From the NCBI GenBank assembly GCA_019637395.1, contig JAHBVR010000006.1, forward strand, positions 62,001 to 126,000: a stretch of 64,000 bases of DNA, in the 5' to 3' direction. Source of the DNA: Vulcanimicrobiota bacterium (GTDB lineage Bacteria; Vulcanimicrobiota; Xenobia; Xenobiales; JADMJV01). Below, piece after piece: positions 42,118 to 50,775 of this stretch; within the stretch, counting starts at the first letter, position 1, and every line of letters begins with the position of its first letter. Under the pieces are notes generated by a model. The model had not been told where the DNA came from. It was given only the letters and a program-made list of their open reading frames with translations, and did not search any database. The translations under genes were made by a program, and so were the position numbers.

Positions 42118-43674
42118 ATGCCCGCGCCCTGGTTTCGCTTGCATTACACCGAAAATCACTTTCGCTTCGAGTGGGACTCTCCTAAGGCGGAGGTTTTCTG
42201 GTTGGACGAGCACGGCATGCGCGAGCTGGAAAATCTTTATCAGGACTGGCTCTCGGCCGTCCAACCCCGCCCCTGGTTCGCGGCCGACCCCGAGCAGGTG
42301 ACCGCCCGCACCCATAAGCTGCGCCAGCGCATGAGCGAGCTGGCTCCGCCCGAGTTGCGCTCCTGGTTTCGGGACTTTCCGACGATCCTGGCCGACGACC
42401 GCAGCGGTCTGCCCTGGGAGCTGCTCTGCGAAGAGACGGTGCTGCTGCAGCGCAAGCTGAGCGGCAGCTCCTCCGACCTGCGTCTCAATCCGCCCTTCCG
42501 CGGCCTCATGCTGAGCGACCCCGACGGAACCATGCCCTGGACGGCCGTTCCCGAACTGCCCAACCTGCGCCGCCTCGATGCCGGTCGTGCCGGCTGGCAG
42601 CAGCTCATCGAAAGCGGCACCGAAACGGACTGGCTCTGGCTCAGCGCCGGCGAAGTGCGCGGCCAACTGGTGCTGGGCAACAGCCTGCTGGGCTTCGAAG
42701 ACGCGCTCTGCCGCAGCCTGCAAAAAGTGCCGCCGCTGGTGGTGCTCCAGCTCTATCCCATCGAAGCCAACGCCTCGCCGCTCTGGCCTCGCCTCATGCA
42801 CTGGGCCCGCTTCCTGGGCGAGGCCGGCGCGCGGGTGGTGTTAGCCCGTCTCTTTCCCAGCCCCGGCGCCGAAGTTTTCGTCCAGCGCCTGCACCGCCAC
42901 TTTCTCCAGCTCAAGGATCTGGCCCAGGCCTTGCGCAAAACGCGTATCGAAACCAACGATCCGGTCGAAGCCCGCAGTTGGCTCTGGTTGGGCGAGGGCA
43001 ACCTGCTGCTGAGCAGCCCGCGCCAGGCCGCCACCGCCGCCTCCTCGCTGCGCCCCGACTTCCAGCTCACGGTCATCGCCGGACCCGACCTGGGGCGGCG
43101 CTTTCCCATCATGCTCCAGGAAGGGCGGCAGTTTCACCTGGGCAAGGCGGGCGTCTATTCCAACGAAATCGAATTGACCGATCTTGAGATCGACAACCGG
43201 GCCCTGCGCCTGGAGGTGGAGGCAGGCCAATTGATCGTTCGCAACCTCACCAAAGATCCCGGCCGCGCCTCCGTCAACCGCCTGGGCCTACGCGACGCGC
43301 TGGCGCTGGAGGGCGGCGAGACGCTGCAGTTGGGCGAAAGCTGGCTGGTGCTCGAGCGTTTTCGCTCCTTTCTCGGCTCCTCCAAACCCGCCACCTACCA
43401 GCTGCGCTGGTCCGAGCAGAGCTTTCCGGTGCGGGACAGCATCACTACTATCGGTCGCGGCGAAAACTGCAAACTCTGCCTGGAAGAACCCTCCATCTCC
43501 CGCCTGCACGCCACCCTCAACCTGCGCGACGACGACTACGTGCTGGTCCCGCTCAGTTCCAACCCCACCGTGGTCAACGGGGTGGTGCTCGATCGCGAAC
43601 GCGTGCTGGAAGCCGGCGACCAGATTCAACTGGCCGATAGCGTGCTGCTCACTTTCGAAAGGTGCCCGGCATGA
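42118..43674 (+). CDS. CHAT-like (degenerate caspase-fold) protein with two FHA domains
   Basis: A 518-residue protein with no membrane segment. Residues ~90-300 resemble the CHAT caspase-like fold: G-L-P-W-E-L-L near residue 100, then an L-W-L-S-A-G-E-V strand and P-P-L-V-V-L-Q-L-Y. In active CHAT proteases the corresponding places hold A-G-H-G (catalytic His) and S-A-C (catalytic Cys); both residues are missing here. Two FHA domains follow. The first (~320-420) is degenerate. The second (~435-515) is typical: T-I-G-R-G-E-N-C, S-I-S-R-L-H-A-T-L and V-V-N-G-V-V-L. It likely acts as a phosphothreonine-reading scaffold. It precedes a zinc-ribbon gene and the kinase/regulator pair. Confidence 0.72.
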   Translation: MPAPWFRLHYTENHFRFEWDSPKAEVFWLDEHGMRELENLYQDWLSAVQPRPWFAADPEQVTARTHKLRQRMSELAPPELRSWFRDFPTILADDRSGLPWELLCEETVLLQRKLSGSSSDLRLNPPFRGLMLSDPDGTMPWTAVPELPNLRRLDAGRAGWQQLIESGTETDWLWLSAGEVRGQLVLGNSLLGFEDALCRSLQKVPPLVVLQLYPIEANASPLWPRLMHWARFLGEAGARVVLARLFPSPGAEVFVQRLHRHFLQLKDLAQALRKTRIETNDPVEARSWLWLGEGNLLLSSPRQAATAASSLRPDFQLTVIAGPDLGRRFPIMLQEGRQFHLGKAGVYSNEIELTDLEIDNRALRLEVEAGQLIVRNLTKDPGRASVNRLGLRDALALEGGETLQLGESWLVLERFRSFLGSSKPATYQLRWSEQSFPVRDSITTIGRGENCKLCLEEPSISRLHATLNLRDDDYVLVPLSSNPTVVNGVVLDRERVLEAGDQIQLADSVLLTFERCPA

Positions 43675-44225
43675 GGCTGCAGTCACTTTTCTACGAACGC
43701 CATCCCTGGCTCCAGCAATTTGGCCTGGAGTGCCGGAAGCCCCCTCAGGAAGGGCTAACCCAGTTGCGACCCAGCGGCTTTCAATTGCAGCCGCTGATCT
43801 GCCTGCACTACTTGCTGGACGGCGATCTACACGTGCAGGCCGCCCGCCTGGATATCGCCGGCCCCCTCTGGGCTCATCCCTGGAAGTTCTTTCTGGCCCG
43901 CCAGGTGTGCGCGCGCTTCCTTCACGAGACCCTCGGAGCCGAGAACCTCAAGGCCCATCCTCAGCTTATGCAGCAGCTTACTCCCAGCGACGTGGGTCTG
44001 GCCCGGGAATTCCGCGTGCCTCCCGTTCCCTGGATGCAGCAGGGCCGACTGGCTCTGGGCAAGGAGAAGCTCTGGGTAGTCGACGGCCGGGTGGCCGTGG
44101 CTCCGGCCAAAGCCCAAGAATGCGCTGACTGCGGCTTTCCGCTGGCGCCCAAAGGCAAACACTGCGCCCTGTGCGGCAAAGCGGCCGCCGGCGGTAATCT
44201 CTGGAGCCGGCTGGGGCTGGGTTGA
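43671..44225 (+). CDS. Zinc-ribbon protein of the SARP locus
   Basis: A 184-residue protein. The first ~140 residues are mixed helix and strand with no family I know. The C-terminus carries C-A-D-C-G and C-A-L-C-G, a zinc ribbon, followed by a short W-S-R-L tail. The ATG overlaps the CHAT-FHA stop (ATGA), and the next gene overlaps its own stop, so all are coupled. Possible adaptor role; not shown. Confidence 0.7.
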   Translation: MRLQSLFYERHPWLQQFGLECRKPPQEGLTQLRPSGFQLQPLICLHYLLDGDLHVQAARLDIAGPLWAHPWKFFLARQVCARFLHETLGAENLKAHPQLMQQLTPSDVGLAREFRVPPVPWMQQGRLALGKEKLWVVDGRVAVAPAKAQECADCGFPLAPKGKHCALCGKAAAGGNLWSRLGLG

Positions 44226-45613
44226 GCGCCAACGAATTCAACCAGTTGCAGCGCGAGTACCAGCTCTGGAGCGAACTGGACCGGGACCGTCCCTGGGAAG
44301 CGCTGCTGCCGCTGCTCTGCGAGTGCGGCGGCTGGCGCGGAGCGGCTCTGTTGGACGACGCCGGGCAACCGCTGGCGCAGTTGGGCTGGCCCGAAGCGGA
44401 CTGGAAGCGCGTGCCCATCTCCGACCTGGGCTGGCTCCACTACTGCGGTTCGAGCGGGGACTTTCTCTACCGGGCCCTGGAATGGCTGGAGCGCAGCTGG
44501 CGGCGGCGCGAGCGCGATCGGGCCTGGGCTCGTTCCCGGGCCGACGTCTCCCGACTGGCCGCGCTAGATCGGCTGTTGGTGGTGCTCGAGCAGCTCAGTT
44601 CCACCCTCGAATTCGAAGAGCAGAAAGAAATCGCCCTGCGCGCCGTGGCCGCCATGTATCCGCGCGCCCAGTTGGAGTGGATCGACCGGGCCGAACAGCT
44701 CCCCGACAAGCTGCGCCCCCAGTTCCACTACCTCAAGCCGCTGCTGCTGGAAGACGAGGCCAGCCTGCGCCCCGGCCAGCGCTCGCTGCTGGCCGTTCCC
44801 CTCGAGCAGGCGGGCGGCTGGAGCGCCTCCCTGCTGCTTCATTCGAACGAGCCCGGGGCTTTCAGTCGCGGTGATCAGGACCTCCTGTGCCTTCTGATGC
44901 AGCAATGGAAGGCCATCTGCCACGCCTCGCGGGTGCACCAGCTCTGGCTGGATTCCCAGAGCCAGTTGGTGCAGTCTTCTAAGCTGGCCGCCGTAGGGCA
45001 GTTCGCCGCCGGCTTGGCCCACGAGCTCAACACTCCGCTGGCCGCCGCCCTGATGGCCGTGGACGGCGCCATTCGCTGCCTGCCCGAGCGCTGGGAACGC
45101 GCCCGGACCAGTTTGGAAAAGAGCGTCAAGGCATTGATGCGCTCCCAGAGCCTGGTCGAAAAAATGCTCTACTTCAGTCGCGACAGCCAGTCAGCGCGGG
45201 AAAGCGTGGACCTGCGCCGCTGCCTGCAAGAGTCGTTGGAACTGTGCGGGGTGCGCGTAGAGGTCCAGGCCGGCCCCGTACCGCCCGTGTGGGGCAACCC
45301 TCAAGAGCTGGGCCAGGTGATCATCAACCTGCTGCTCAACGCCCGCGATGCCGAGCCGGAGGGCGTCGAGGTGCGGCTCTACAGCCAAAACAAACGCGTT
45401 GTCCTAGAGGTTCAGGATCGCGGCCCGGGTATCCCCGAAGAAAACCGCCAGCGCGTTTTCGACGCCTTCTTCACCACCAAGCAAATCGGGTCGGGGACCG
45501 GCCTGGGCTTGTCGGTGTGCCAGCAGATCGCTCACGCCCATCAGGCCACGCTCGAGTTTGAAGATGCGGAGGGTGGGGGGACTTTGTTTCGCCTCAGTAT
45601 GCAGCAGCTATGA
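44222..45613 (+). CDS. Soluble GAF-type sensor histidine kinase
   Basis: A 463-residue kinase with no transmembrane segment. Residues ~110-245 look like a GAF-type sensor. The HisKA block L-A-A-V-G-Q-F-A-A-G-L-A-H-E-L-N-T-P (near residue 260-275) holds the phosphorylated His. The HATPase has N-L-L-L-N-A-R-D-A (N box), D-R-G-P-G-I-P (G1) and G-S-G-T-G-L-G-L-S-V (G2). The start is a TTG overlapping the previous stop. It overlaps the next gene, a response regulator, by 4 bp, which marks them as a cognate pair. The input is cytoplasmic. Confidence 0.93.
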   Translation: MSANEFNQLQREYQLWSELDRDRPWEALLPLLCECGGWRGAALLDDAGQPLAQLGWPEADWKRVPISDLGWLHYCGSSGDFLYRALEWLERSWRRRERDRAWARSRADVSRLAALDRLLVVLEQLSSTLEFEEQKEIALRAVAAMYPRAQLEWIDRAEQLPDKLRPQFHYLKPLLLEDEASLRPGQRSLLAVPLEQAGGWSASLLLHSNEPGAFSRGDQDLLCLLMQQWKAICHASRVHQLWLDSQSQLVQSSKLAAVGQFAAGLAHELNTPLAAALMAVDGAIRCLPERWERARTSLEKSVKALMRSQSLVEKMLYFSRDSQSARESVDLRRCLQESLELCGVRVEVQAGPVPPVWGNPQELGQVIINLLLNARDAEPEGVEVRLYSQNKRVVLEVQDRGPGIPEENRQRVFDAFFTTKQIGSGTGLGLSVCQQIAHAHQATLEFEDAEGGGTLFRLSMQQL

Positions 45614-47871
45614 AAAACGACATCTCGATCTTGCTCTTGGAGGACGACGACGACCTGCGCGAGCAGCTCTCGGACGCCCTTCACGAAGAAGGCTACCAGG
45701 TGGAGGCCGTCGGCTCGGGCCAAGACGCGGTGCGCGCGGCCGGCAGCCAGAGCTTTGACCTGGTGCTCACCGATATCCGCATGCCCGGCATCGACGGTCT
45801 GGAAGCTCTGCGTCAGGTCCGCGACCAGCAGCCCCAAGTGCGCAGCCTGGTGCTGACCGGCTACTCCAGCGAGGCCGACAGCGTGCGGGCCATTCAGCTG
45901 GGCGTGGGCGAATACCTGAAAAAGCCCTTCCGACTCGACGCTTTTCTGCAGGCTGTGGGTCGTCTGGTGACCCAAAAACGCGAGCAGGATTTGCAAAACG
46001 AGCTACAGTCGGCGCTCCTGCTCACGGCCCGCTCGGCCATGGACAAACTGATCCGGTTGCTGCCGGGCAATCAGCACTGGTCGGCGGCCGGCGCCACCGC
46101 TCAGCGCTTGGCCCTGCAGTTGGGCCGCTCGCGACTGGCGGCCGAGCAGTTGAGCGTGGCCGCGCTGGCCGCCGCCCTGGGCGAAAGCGCACCCGAGATC
46201 CTGGAGCACCTGCCCCCGTCCCTGCGCCAGACGGCCTCCACCGGCTTGGCCCTGGCCCAGGGCCAGATGGGCGAGGAGGAGACGGCCGGCCCCGACGCCG
46301 AGCTGGTCGGCTTCAGCCTGTGCCAGGCCGGCGAGCGGCCCACCGACAGCTTTCCCGAAAACCTCCGACAGGTCTGGAAGCAGGCCAGTCACGGCGCTCC
46401 GGCCGAGGTGCGCCGCCATCAGGGCTTGCTCTCGCTGGCCCGCGGTTTGGAAGAAGGCGGCGATCTGGCCAGCGCCCGCTCGGCCTACGATCAGGTGTTG
46501 CAGGACACCCCCCACAGCCACGAGGGGCTGGAGGCCTGGTTGGGCCAGGCCCGGCTGGCCGCCCGCCAGGGTCTGGGAGAGGAACTGCGCCGGGCCGCCG
46601 AGGGCGCCTTCCGGCTGGGCAGTCAGCTAGGCCCGGTAGCGGCCGAAGAATCCGCCCTGGAAGCCGGTCTGCTGCTGGCCCCCTCTAAAACCCCGGAAGG
46701 GCGCGCCTGTCTGGAACGTATAGCCTCCGATTCCGAGGCGGGCTCGCTGGCCCGCCTGGCCCTGGCCCACTTCTACGCGGCCCCCACCGAAGTCCACGCT
46801 TCGGTAGAGCGCCTGCTCACGCCGGCCGGCCAGGAGTTCTTCGTGCGCGCTCTGGCCTGGCTGCCGGCCGCCCTGCTCGAGCTGCAGCTCAAACAGCCGG
46901 AGGCGGTGTTGGAACGCGCCTGCCGGCGCCTGGCCCGCGACGGCCCCGGCCGCTTCGTGGAGCTGGCCCGGGGAGCCGCCGATGCCCGCCTGCGTGCGCT
47001 GGCGGTGCGATTTCTATCGGGTGAAGAGCAGCTGCGCGAGTTCCTCGGCGACCCCGACGCGGAGGTGCGCCGAGCGGCCACTCTCAGCCTCGAGCAGAGC
47101 CAGGGCCGGCCCGGACCACCGCAGCTGCGCCTCTACTCCTTCGGCACCTTCAGCGTCCATCTGGGCGAGGAGCGCGTGCCTGAGAAACTGTGGCGCAGCA
47201 TCAACGTGCGCTGGGTGCTGGCTCGCCTGGCCGCCGCCCGCGGCAAGCCCATCCCTACCGAGACTCTGGTCGACGAGTTCTGGCCCGAAGAAGGCGAGGC
47301 CGGCCGCAAGAACCTCTACTGGGCCACTTCGGTGCTGCGCCGCTGCCTCACGCCCGCCCACTGGCCGGGCGACCTCGACTGGGTGGAACGCACTCAGCAG
47401 GGGCTGCGCCTCAATCCCGAGCTGCCCTGTTGGCACGACCTGGACGTATTCCTCGAAGGCCTGTCGGGGAACACCCGTCAAGACTCGGAGCAAATCATGC
47501 AGTCCTTGCGGCGCGTGCTGGGCGTTTACCGGGGTTCCTACCTGGAAGGCTGCTACATGGAATGGGCTCTGCAGTTGCGCACTCAGTGCGAGCGCCAGGT
47601 GCTCGAAGCCGCTCGCCAGCTGGCCACCCTGAGCCTCAGCCTGCAGCGTTATCCCGATTGTATCGAAGCTTGTTCGCGTCTGCTCGAGTTGGACAGCTGT
47701 TGTCAGGAAGCCTACCAGATGAGCATGCAGGCCCACACCGCCATCTCGCGTCCGGAAGAGAGCCTGCGCCTCTACGAAACGGCCAAAAAGATGCTGCACC
47801 GCGAGCTGGGCATGGAGCCGAGCATCAATTTGCTGCGCGAGCAGCAGCGTGCTTTGCTCGCAATCCCGTAA
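45610..47871 (+). CDS. Response regulator with SARP/BTAD DNA-binding output
   Basis: A 753-residue regulator. Residues 1-125 are a receiver: L-L-E-D-D-D-D acidic pocket, D-I-R-M-P-G-I-D-G with the phosphorylatable Asp near residue 55, and the K-K-P-F lysine. Residues ~150-495 are helical, TPR/HEAT-like. A winged-helix (L-R-L-Y-S-F-G-T-F-S-V, then N-L-Y-W-A-T-S-V-L-R-R-C-L) at ~495-605 precedes a BTAD domain (Y-R-G-S-Y-L-E-G-C through M-L-H-R-E-L-G-M-E-P). This output is that of Streptomyces SARPs such as AfsR, here fused to a receiver. SARPs bind 7-bp direct repeats with 11-bp periodicity; six such sites lie in the 41-58 kb region. Confidence 0.92.
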   Translation: MKNDISILLLEDDDDLREQLSDALHEEGYQVEAVGSGQDAVRAAGSQSFDLVLTDIRMPGIDGLEALRQVRDQQPQVRSLVLTGYSSEADSVRAIQLGVGEYLKKPFRLDAFLQAVGRLVTQKREQDLQNELQSALLLTARSAMDKLIRLLPGNQHWSAAGATAQRLALQLGRSRLAAEQLSVAALAAALGESAPEILEHLPPSLRQTASTGLALAQGQMGEEETAGPDAELVGFSLCQAGERPTDSFPENLRQVWKQASHGAPAEVRRHQGLLSLARGLEEGGDLASARSAYDQVLQDTPHSHEGLEAWLGQARLAARQGLGEELRRAAEGAFRLGSQLGPVAAEESALEAGLLLAPSKTPEGRACLERIASDSEAGSLARLALAHFYAAPTEVHASVERLLTPAGQEFFVRALAWLPAALLELQLKQPEAVLERACRRLARDGPGRFVELARGAADARLRALAVRFLSGEEQLREFLGDPDAEVRRAATLSLEQSQGRPGPPQLRLYSFGTFSVHLGEERVPEKLWRSINVRWVLARLAAARGKPIPTETLVDEFWPEEGEAGRKNLYWATSVLRRCLTPAHWPGDLDWVERTQQGLRLNPELPCWHDLDVFLEGLSGNTRQDSEQIMQSLRRVLGVYRGSYLEGCYMEWALQLRTQCERQVLEAARQLATLSLSLQRYPDCIEACSRLLELDSCCQEAYQMSMQAHTAISRPEESLRLYETAKKMLHRELGMEPSINLLREQQRALLAIP

Positions 47872-47931
47872 CAGTTTGTTCATAACCCGGCCGCTCGTGC
47901 CAACCTGACGCCAACCTGGCCCCCGTAGTCT
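47867..47931 (+). promoter_or_regulatory. SARP-type promoter O2 (effector gene at 47965)
   Basis: CGTAACA (47867), 4 bp, GTTCATA (47878), 15 bp, CCAACCT (47900), 4 bp, CCAACCT (47911), 8 bp, -10 TAGTCT (47926-47931). It begins within the last codons of the regulator gene. Leader ~27 nt, with GGAGGA ahead of the ATG. Confidence 0.8.
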
Positions 47932-47964
47932 GAGCCTGTCAAACCACACAGGAGGACAGGATCG

Positions 47965-49302
47965 ATGAAAGTAGCCAGCTCGCCCGCCGTTCAGGAGCAA
48001 AAACCCGCCCGCTCCCCGGAGAAGACCGAGCGCGCCGAAACGCCCAAAGGCCCGGAAAAGACGGAAGAAAAGGGCAGCCTGCTAGAGCAGGCCCATCAGG
48101 TAGGCGAGCACATCGGTGAATCCCTGCGCGACCTCTTCGAGCAGGGCGGCGAAGGCGACGTGGGCGAACGCTTTCAGGATTTCTTCTCGGGTCTGGCCGA
48201 TAGTTTCGCCGACGCCTTTGGAGGCGGCCGCGAGGACGGCGATCACTGCTGCCACTGCCCCCGAGGCCAACGAGGGGAGCGAGGCGGCCCCCGCCGCGGG
48301 GGGCGCAGCGACGAGCCCGGTGGCACCCGCTCACCCGGAAAAAGTGGCCAGAGCGGCCGTAGCGGGCAAAGCGGCGGTGCCGGCAAAACCGGCGGCATTG
48401 CCTCCGCCAGCGGCAGCGACGATCCGGCCAAACAGGCCGCCTGGATCAACGACTACCTGAGCCAGCAAGGCAGTCCGGCCGCCGCTCAGAACGCCGGCGA
48501 ATACTTCGTCAAATACGGCCAGGAAAACAACGTCGACCCGATGGTGCTGCTTTCTATCGCCGGTCACGAAACTCAATTCGGCAAGCTGGGCGTGGGCGTC
48601 AACGGCATGCTGGGCGTGGGCGCTTTTGATGACGACCCCGACAACTCCACCCGCAACAGCAAGTATGCGGGCGTGGAAAACCAGATCCGGCTGGGCGCCG
48701 AAACTTTCGCCAACCTGCGCGAAAAGGGCGGAGCCTCGGCCGACGACCCCATCGACGTGCAGACGGCGGCCGTCAATAAGGCGGGCTGGGCCACCGACCA
48801 GAACTGGCACAACGGGGTGGACCGCTGGTACAACCAGATCAGCCAGGCCGCCGAAAGCGACGGTCTCAATATCGATCCGGGCACGGGCGGAGGTTCGGGC
48901 ACTACCGATCCGGCGGCCAGCCAGTTGGGCCTGGCCGCCCGCAACTACGGGGTGGATTCTCCCAAAATCAACCCCGGCCGGGGCAACACCGACTGGTACT
49001 ACTACTGCCTGGGTTGGACCAACCAGGCCTTCCAGGACCAGGGTAAGGTCATTCCCGAACTGCAACAAGAAGACGCCGCCCATGCCTACCAGGCGGCGCT
49101 GGCCAACGGCAAGGTCCAGACCGGCAATCCACCGCCCGGCGCCATCGTCTTCTTCCCGGACGCGGCTAACGGCCTGGGCCACATCGGCATTATGAACGAG
49201 GACGGCACCTATCGGGGCACCGTTCCGGCCAGCGAAAATCCCCGCACCATCGGCGATCGGGAGCTGAAGAACGCGGACCAGGTGGCCTGGATGTATCCCT
49301 GA
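47965..49302 (+). CDS. Modular effector: shared N-domain, lysozyme-like and CHAP domains
   Basis: A 445-residue protein beginning M-K-V-A-S-S-P-A and lacking a Sec signal. Residues 1-95 hold the shared N-domain: charged and Pro-rich, then a helix I-G-E-S-L-R-D-L-F and F-A-D-A-F-G-G-G. A Gly/Ser/Arg-rich linker follows. Residues ~155-300 look like a glucosaminidase/lysozyme-like domain, with the likely catalytic Glu in G-H-E-T-Q-F-G-K. Residues ~325-445 are CHAP-like: Cys in Y-Y-Y-C-L-G-W, and His in G-H-I-G-I-M. Together these would cut glycan strands and peptide stems of peptidoglycan. Its promoter O2 ties it to the local SARP. Confidence 0.78.
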   Translation: MKVASSPAVQEQKPARSPEKTERAETPKGPEKTEEKGSLLEQAHQVGEHIGESLRDLFEQGGEGDVGERFQDFFSGLADSFADAFGGGREDGDHCCHCPRGQRGERGGPRRGGRSDEPGGTRSPGKSGQSGRSGQSGGAGKTGGIASASGSDDPAKQAAWINDYLSQQGSPAAAQNAGEYFVKYGQENNVDPMVLLSIAGHETQFGKLGVGVNGMLGVGAFDDDPDNSTRNSKYAGVENQIRLGAETFANLREKGGASADDPIDVQTAAVNKAGWATDQNWHNGVDRWYNQISQAAESDGLNIDPGTGGGSGTTDPAASQLGLAARNYGVDSPKINPGRGNTDWYYYCLGWTNQAFQDQGKVIPELQQEDAAHAYQAALANGKVQTGNPPPGAIVFFPDAANGLGHIGIMNEDGTYRGTVPASENPRTIGDRELKNADQVAWMYP

Positions 49303-49309
49303 ACGCGGC

Positions 49310-49374
49310 TGTCACAAACTGTTAACATTCCCGGGCGGGCGTCCAAGCTGGCGCCCACCCGGGTCTCCTATCCT
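49310..49374 (+). promoter_or_regulatory. SARP-type promoter O3 (pilin-like operon)
   Basis: TGTCACA (49310), 4 bp, GTTAACA (49321), 15 bp, CCAAGCT (49343), 4 bp, CCCACCC (49354), 8 bp, -10 TATCCT (49369-49374). The heptamers differ from the consensus by one base or two but the spacing is exact. Leader ~31 nt. Confidence 0.75.
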
Positions 49375-49411
49375 TTGCTTGTAAGTCAAACAAAGAGGGA
49401 GACACAAAACG

Positions 49412-49618
49412 ATGGGAATCAAACCGAACCTTTTCAGCGCCTTTCAGATGCCGCAGCAGACCTTTCGCACTCAGCGGGGCAACGCTGCTATGGTCACTTT
49501 CGTAATGCCGGTCGAGGCCGAGAAGAAAGTCAGCCGGGCCGTCTCGGACAAGCCCGACCAGTCCATGGAAGTGCTCAGCCTGATGGGCAATCACGCCCGC
49601 ATCGCCCTGAAACTGTAG
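49412..49618 (+). CDS. Small M-x-I-x-x-N protein of the pilin operon
   Basis: A 68-residue protein beginning M-G-I-K-P-N-L-F-S-A-F. It lacks a signal peptide and membrane segment. The rest, with E-V-L-S-L-M-G-N-H-A-R-I-A-L, is not in a family I know. It is first after promoter O3 and leads a run of three pilin-like genes, and its opening motif links it to the small proteins at 41278, 41585 and 52852. Confidence 0.72.
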   Translation: MGIKPNLFSAFQMPQQTFRTQRGNAAMVTFVMPVEAEKKVSRAVSDKPDQSMEVLSLMGNHARIALKL

Positions 49619-49649
49619 GAAAGCCTGGGAAAGTCGAGAAAAATCGGAC

Positions 49650-50069
49650 GTGCGCAAGCGGGCGGGGCTGAGTCTGGCCGAGGTGATGGTGGGTCTTTTG
49701 CTGTTGTCCACCTTCGCGGTCGTTTTGCTGGGCGTCGTGCCTTCCGCCGTTTTCGGGATTCGCGGAGAAAACCATCGGCTGGTGGCGGTAACCATGGCCC
49801 ATCGGGTAGTGGAGCAGGTTTCCACTTTGGGATTCGAACGAATCTGCAAGGGCGAATACGAACTGCCCGCCGAGACGCACCAGCAAATCATCTACCGGCT
49901 CCTCTACGGTATTTATGACAGCGGCCTCAAAGGCGATCCCCAGATCTACGAGATGACCAAAGATTGGGTATCGGCCACCAGCTCCTACCGGCTCGACGTG
50001 GAGGTCCAATGGGTCGAGCGCAACCGCTTGAGAAAACATTTCATCAGCACTCTGGTGGGACGCACTTGA
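49650..50069 (+). CDS. Type IV pilin-like protein (minor pilin)
   Basis: A 139-residue protein. The N-terminus R-K-R-A-G-L-S-L-A-E-V-M-V-G-L-L-L-L has the basic leader, cleavage site (G-L in place of G-F), the conserved Glu five residues on, and the hydrophobic helix of class III signal peptides. The short remainder is globular. The start is GTG. It overlaps the next pilin gene by 4 bp (TTGA). Confidence 0.82.
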   Translation: MRKRAGLSLAEVMVGLLLLSTFAVVLLGVVPSAVFGIRGENHRLVAVTMAHRVVEQVSTLGFERICKGEYELPAETHQQIIYRLLYGIYDSGLKGDPQIYEMTKDWVSATSSYRLDVEVQWVERNRLRKHFISTLVGRT

Positions 50070-50740
50070 GACGGGCATTCACGCTGGTCGAAGTGGTGGT
50101 GGCCGCCGGCTTGAGCCTGCTCATGCTGGGCCTGCTGGCCGAATTGTTCCTGCCTTCGCTGTGGCTCTACCAGAAAGAACAGGCGACCAGCGAAGTCCAC
50201 CAGAGCGCCCTGCTGGTGCGCCAAAAGCTGGAGCGCGAGCTGGTCAACACCTGCCTGGAAACCATGACCATCTATCAGGACGGCGAGGACTGGTTGCTGA
50301 GCTGGGCCGCCGTGGACGACTACGACCCGGTGACGCGCGGACCGCTTTACGACCAGCGCGGCGAATTCAGCCTGGCCTGCTACCGCGCGCAGCAGCGCAA
50401 ACTACTGCTGGGTCGAGGCAAGCACACCGGAGTTCCCTTGACCACCTTTGCCAACAACAGCTCCAGCGCCCCTCGTCTAAGCATTAAACAATTACACGAC
50501 ATTTTCGAACAATCGGGCGGCGGCAGTTTGACCACTCCGTTGCGCGTGCTGGCTCGCAACATCGTGGAATTCTCCGTCACCGATCAAAGCGGCGACGCGG
50601 ATTTCTCCAACTTCTTCCCGCCATTGCGCTTCCACGTGGTGGCCCAGTCAGCCGTGCCCGCTTCCAGCTCGACCGGCCAGCAACCCCAGCAGCGCGCCGA
50701 GCTGGAGTGCACACTAACCCCCCGGGTGCGCCGCTGGTAA
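50066..50740 (+). CDS. Type IV pilin-like protein (PilW/PulJ-type)
   Basis: A 224-residue protein starting at a TTG. The N-terminus R-R-A-F-T-L-V-E-V-V-V-A-A-G matches prepilins, with Ala in place of the normal Gly before the F-T-L-V-E mature end. The hydrophobic helix runs to residue ~30. The middle has L-S-W-A-A-V-D-D-Y-D and similar strands seen in PilW/PulJ minor pilins. The unusual Ala at the processing site might lower cleavage. Confidence 0.8.
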   Translation: MRRAFTLVEVVVAAGLSLLMLGLLAELFLPSLWLYQKEQATSEVHQSALLVRQKLERELVNTCLETMTIYQDGEDWLLSWAAVDDYDPVTRGPLYDQRGEFSLACYRAQQRKLLLGRGKHTGVPLTTFANNSSSAPRLSIKQLHDIFEQSGGGSLTTPLRVLARNIVEFSVTDQSGDADFSNFFPPLRFHVVAQSAVPASSSTGQQPQQRAELECTLTPRVRRW

Positions 50741-50775
50741 AGGGCCCGGCCGCCGCCTCCTCGAAACGGCCGGGG

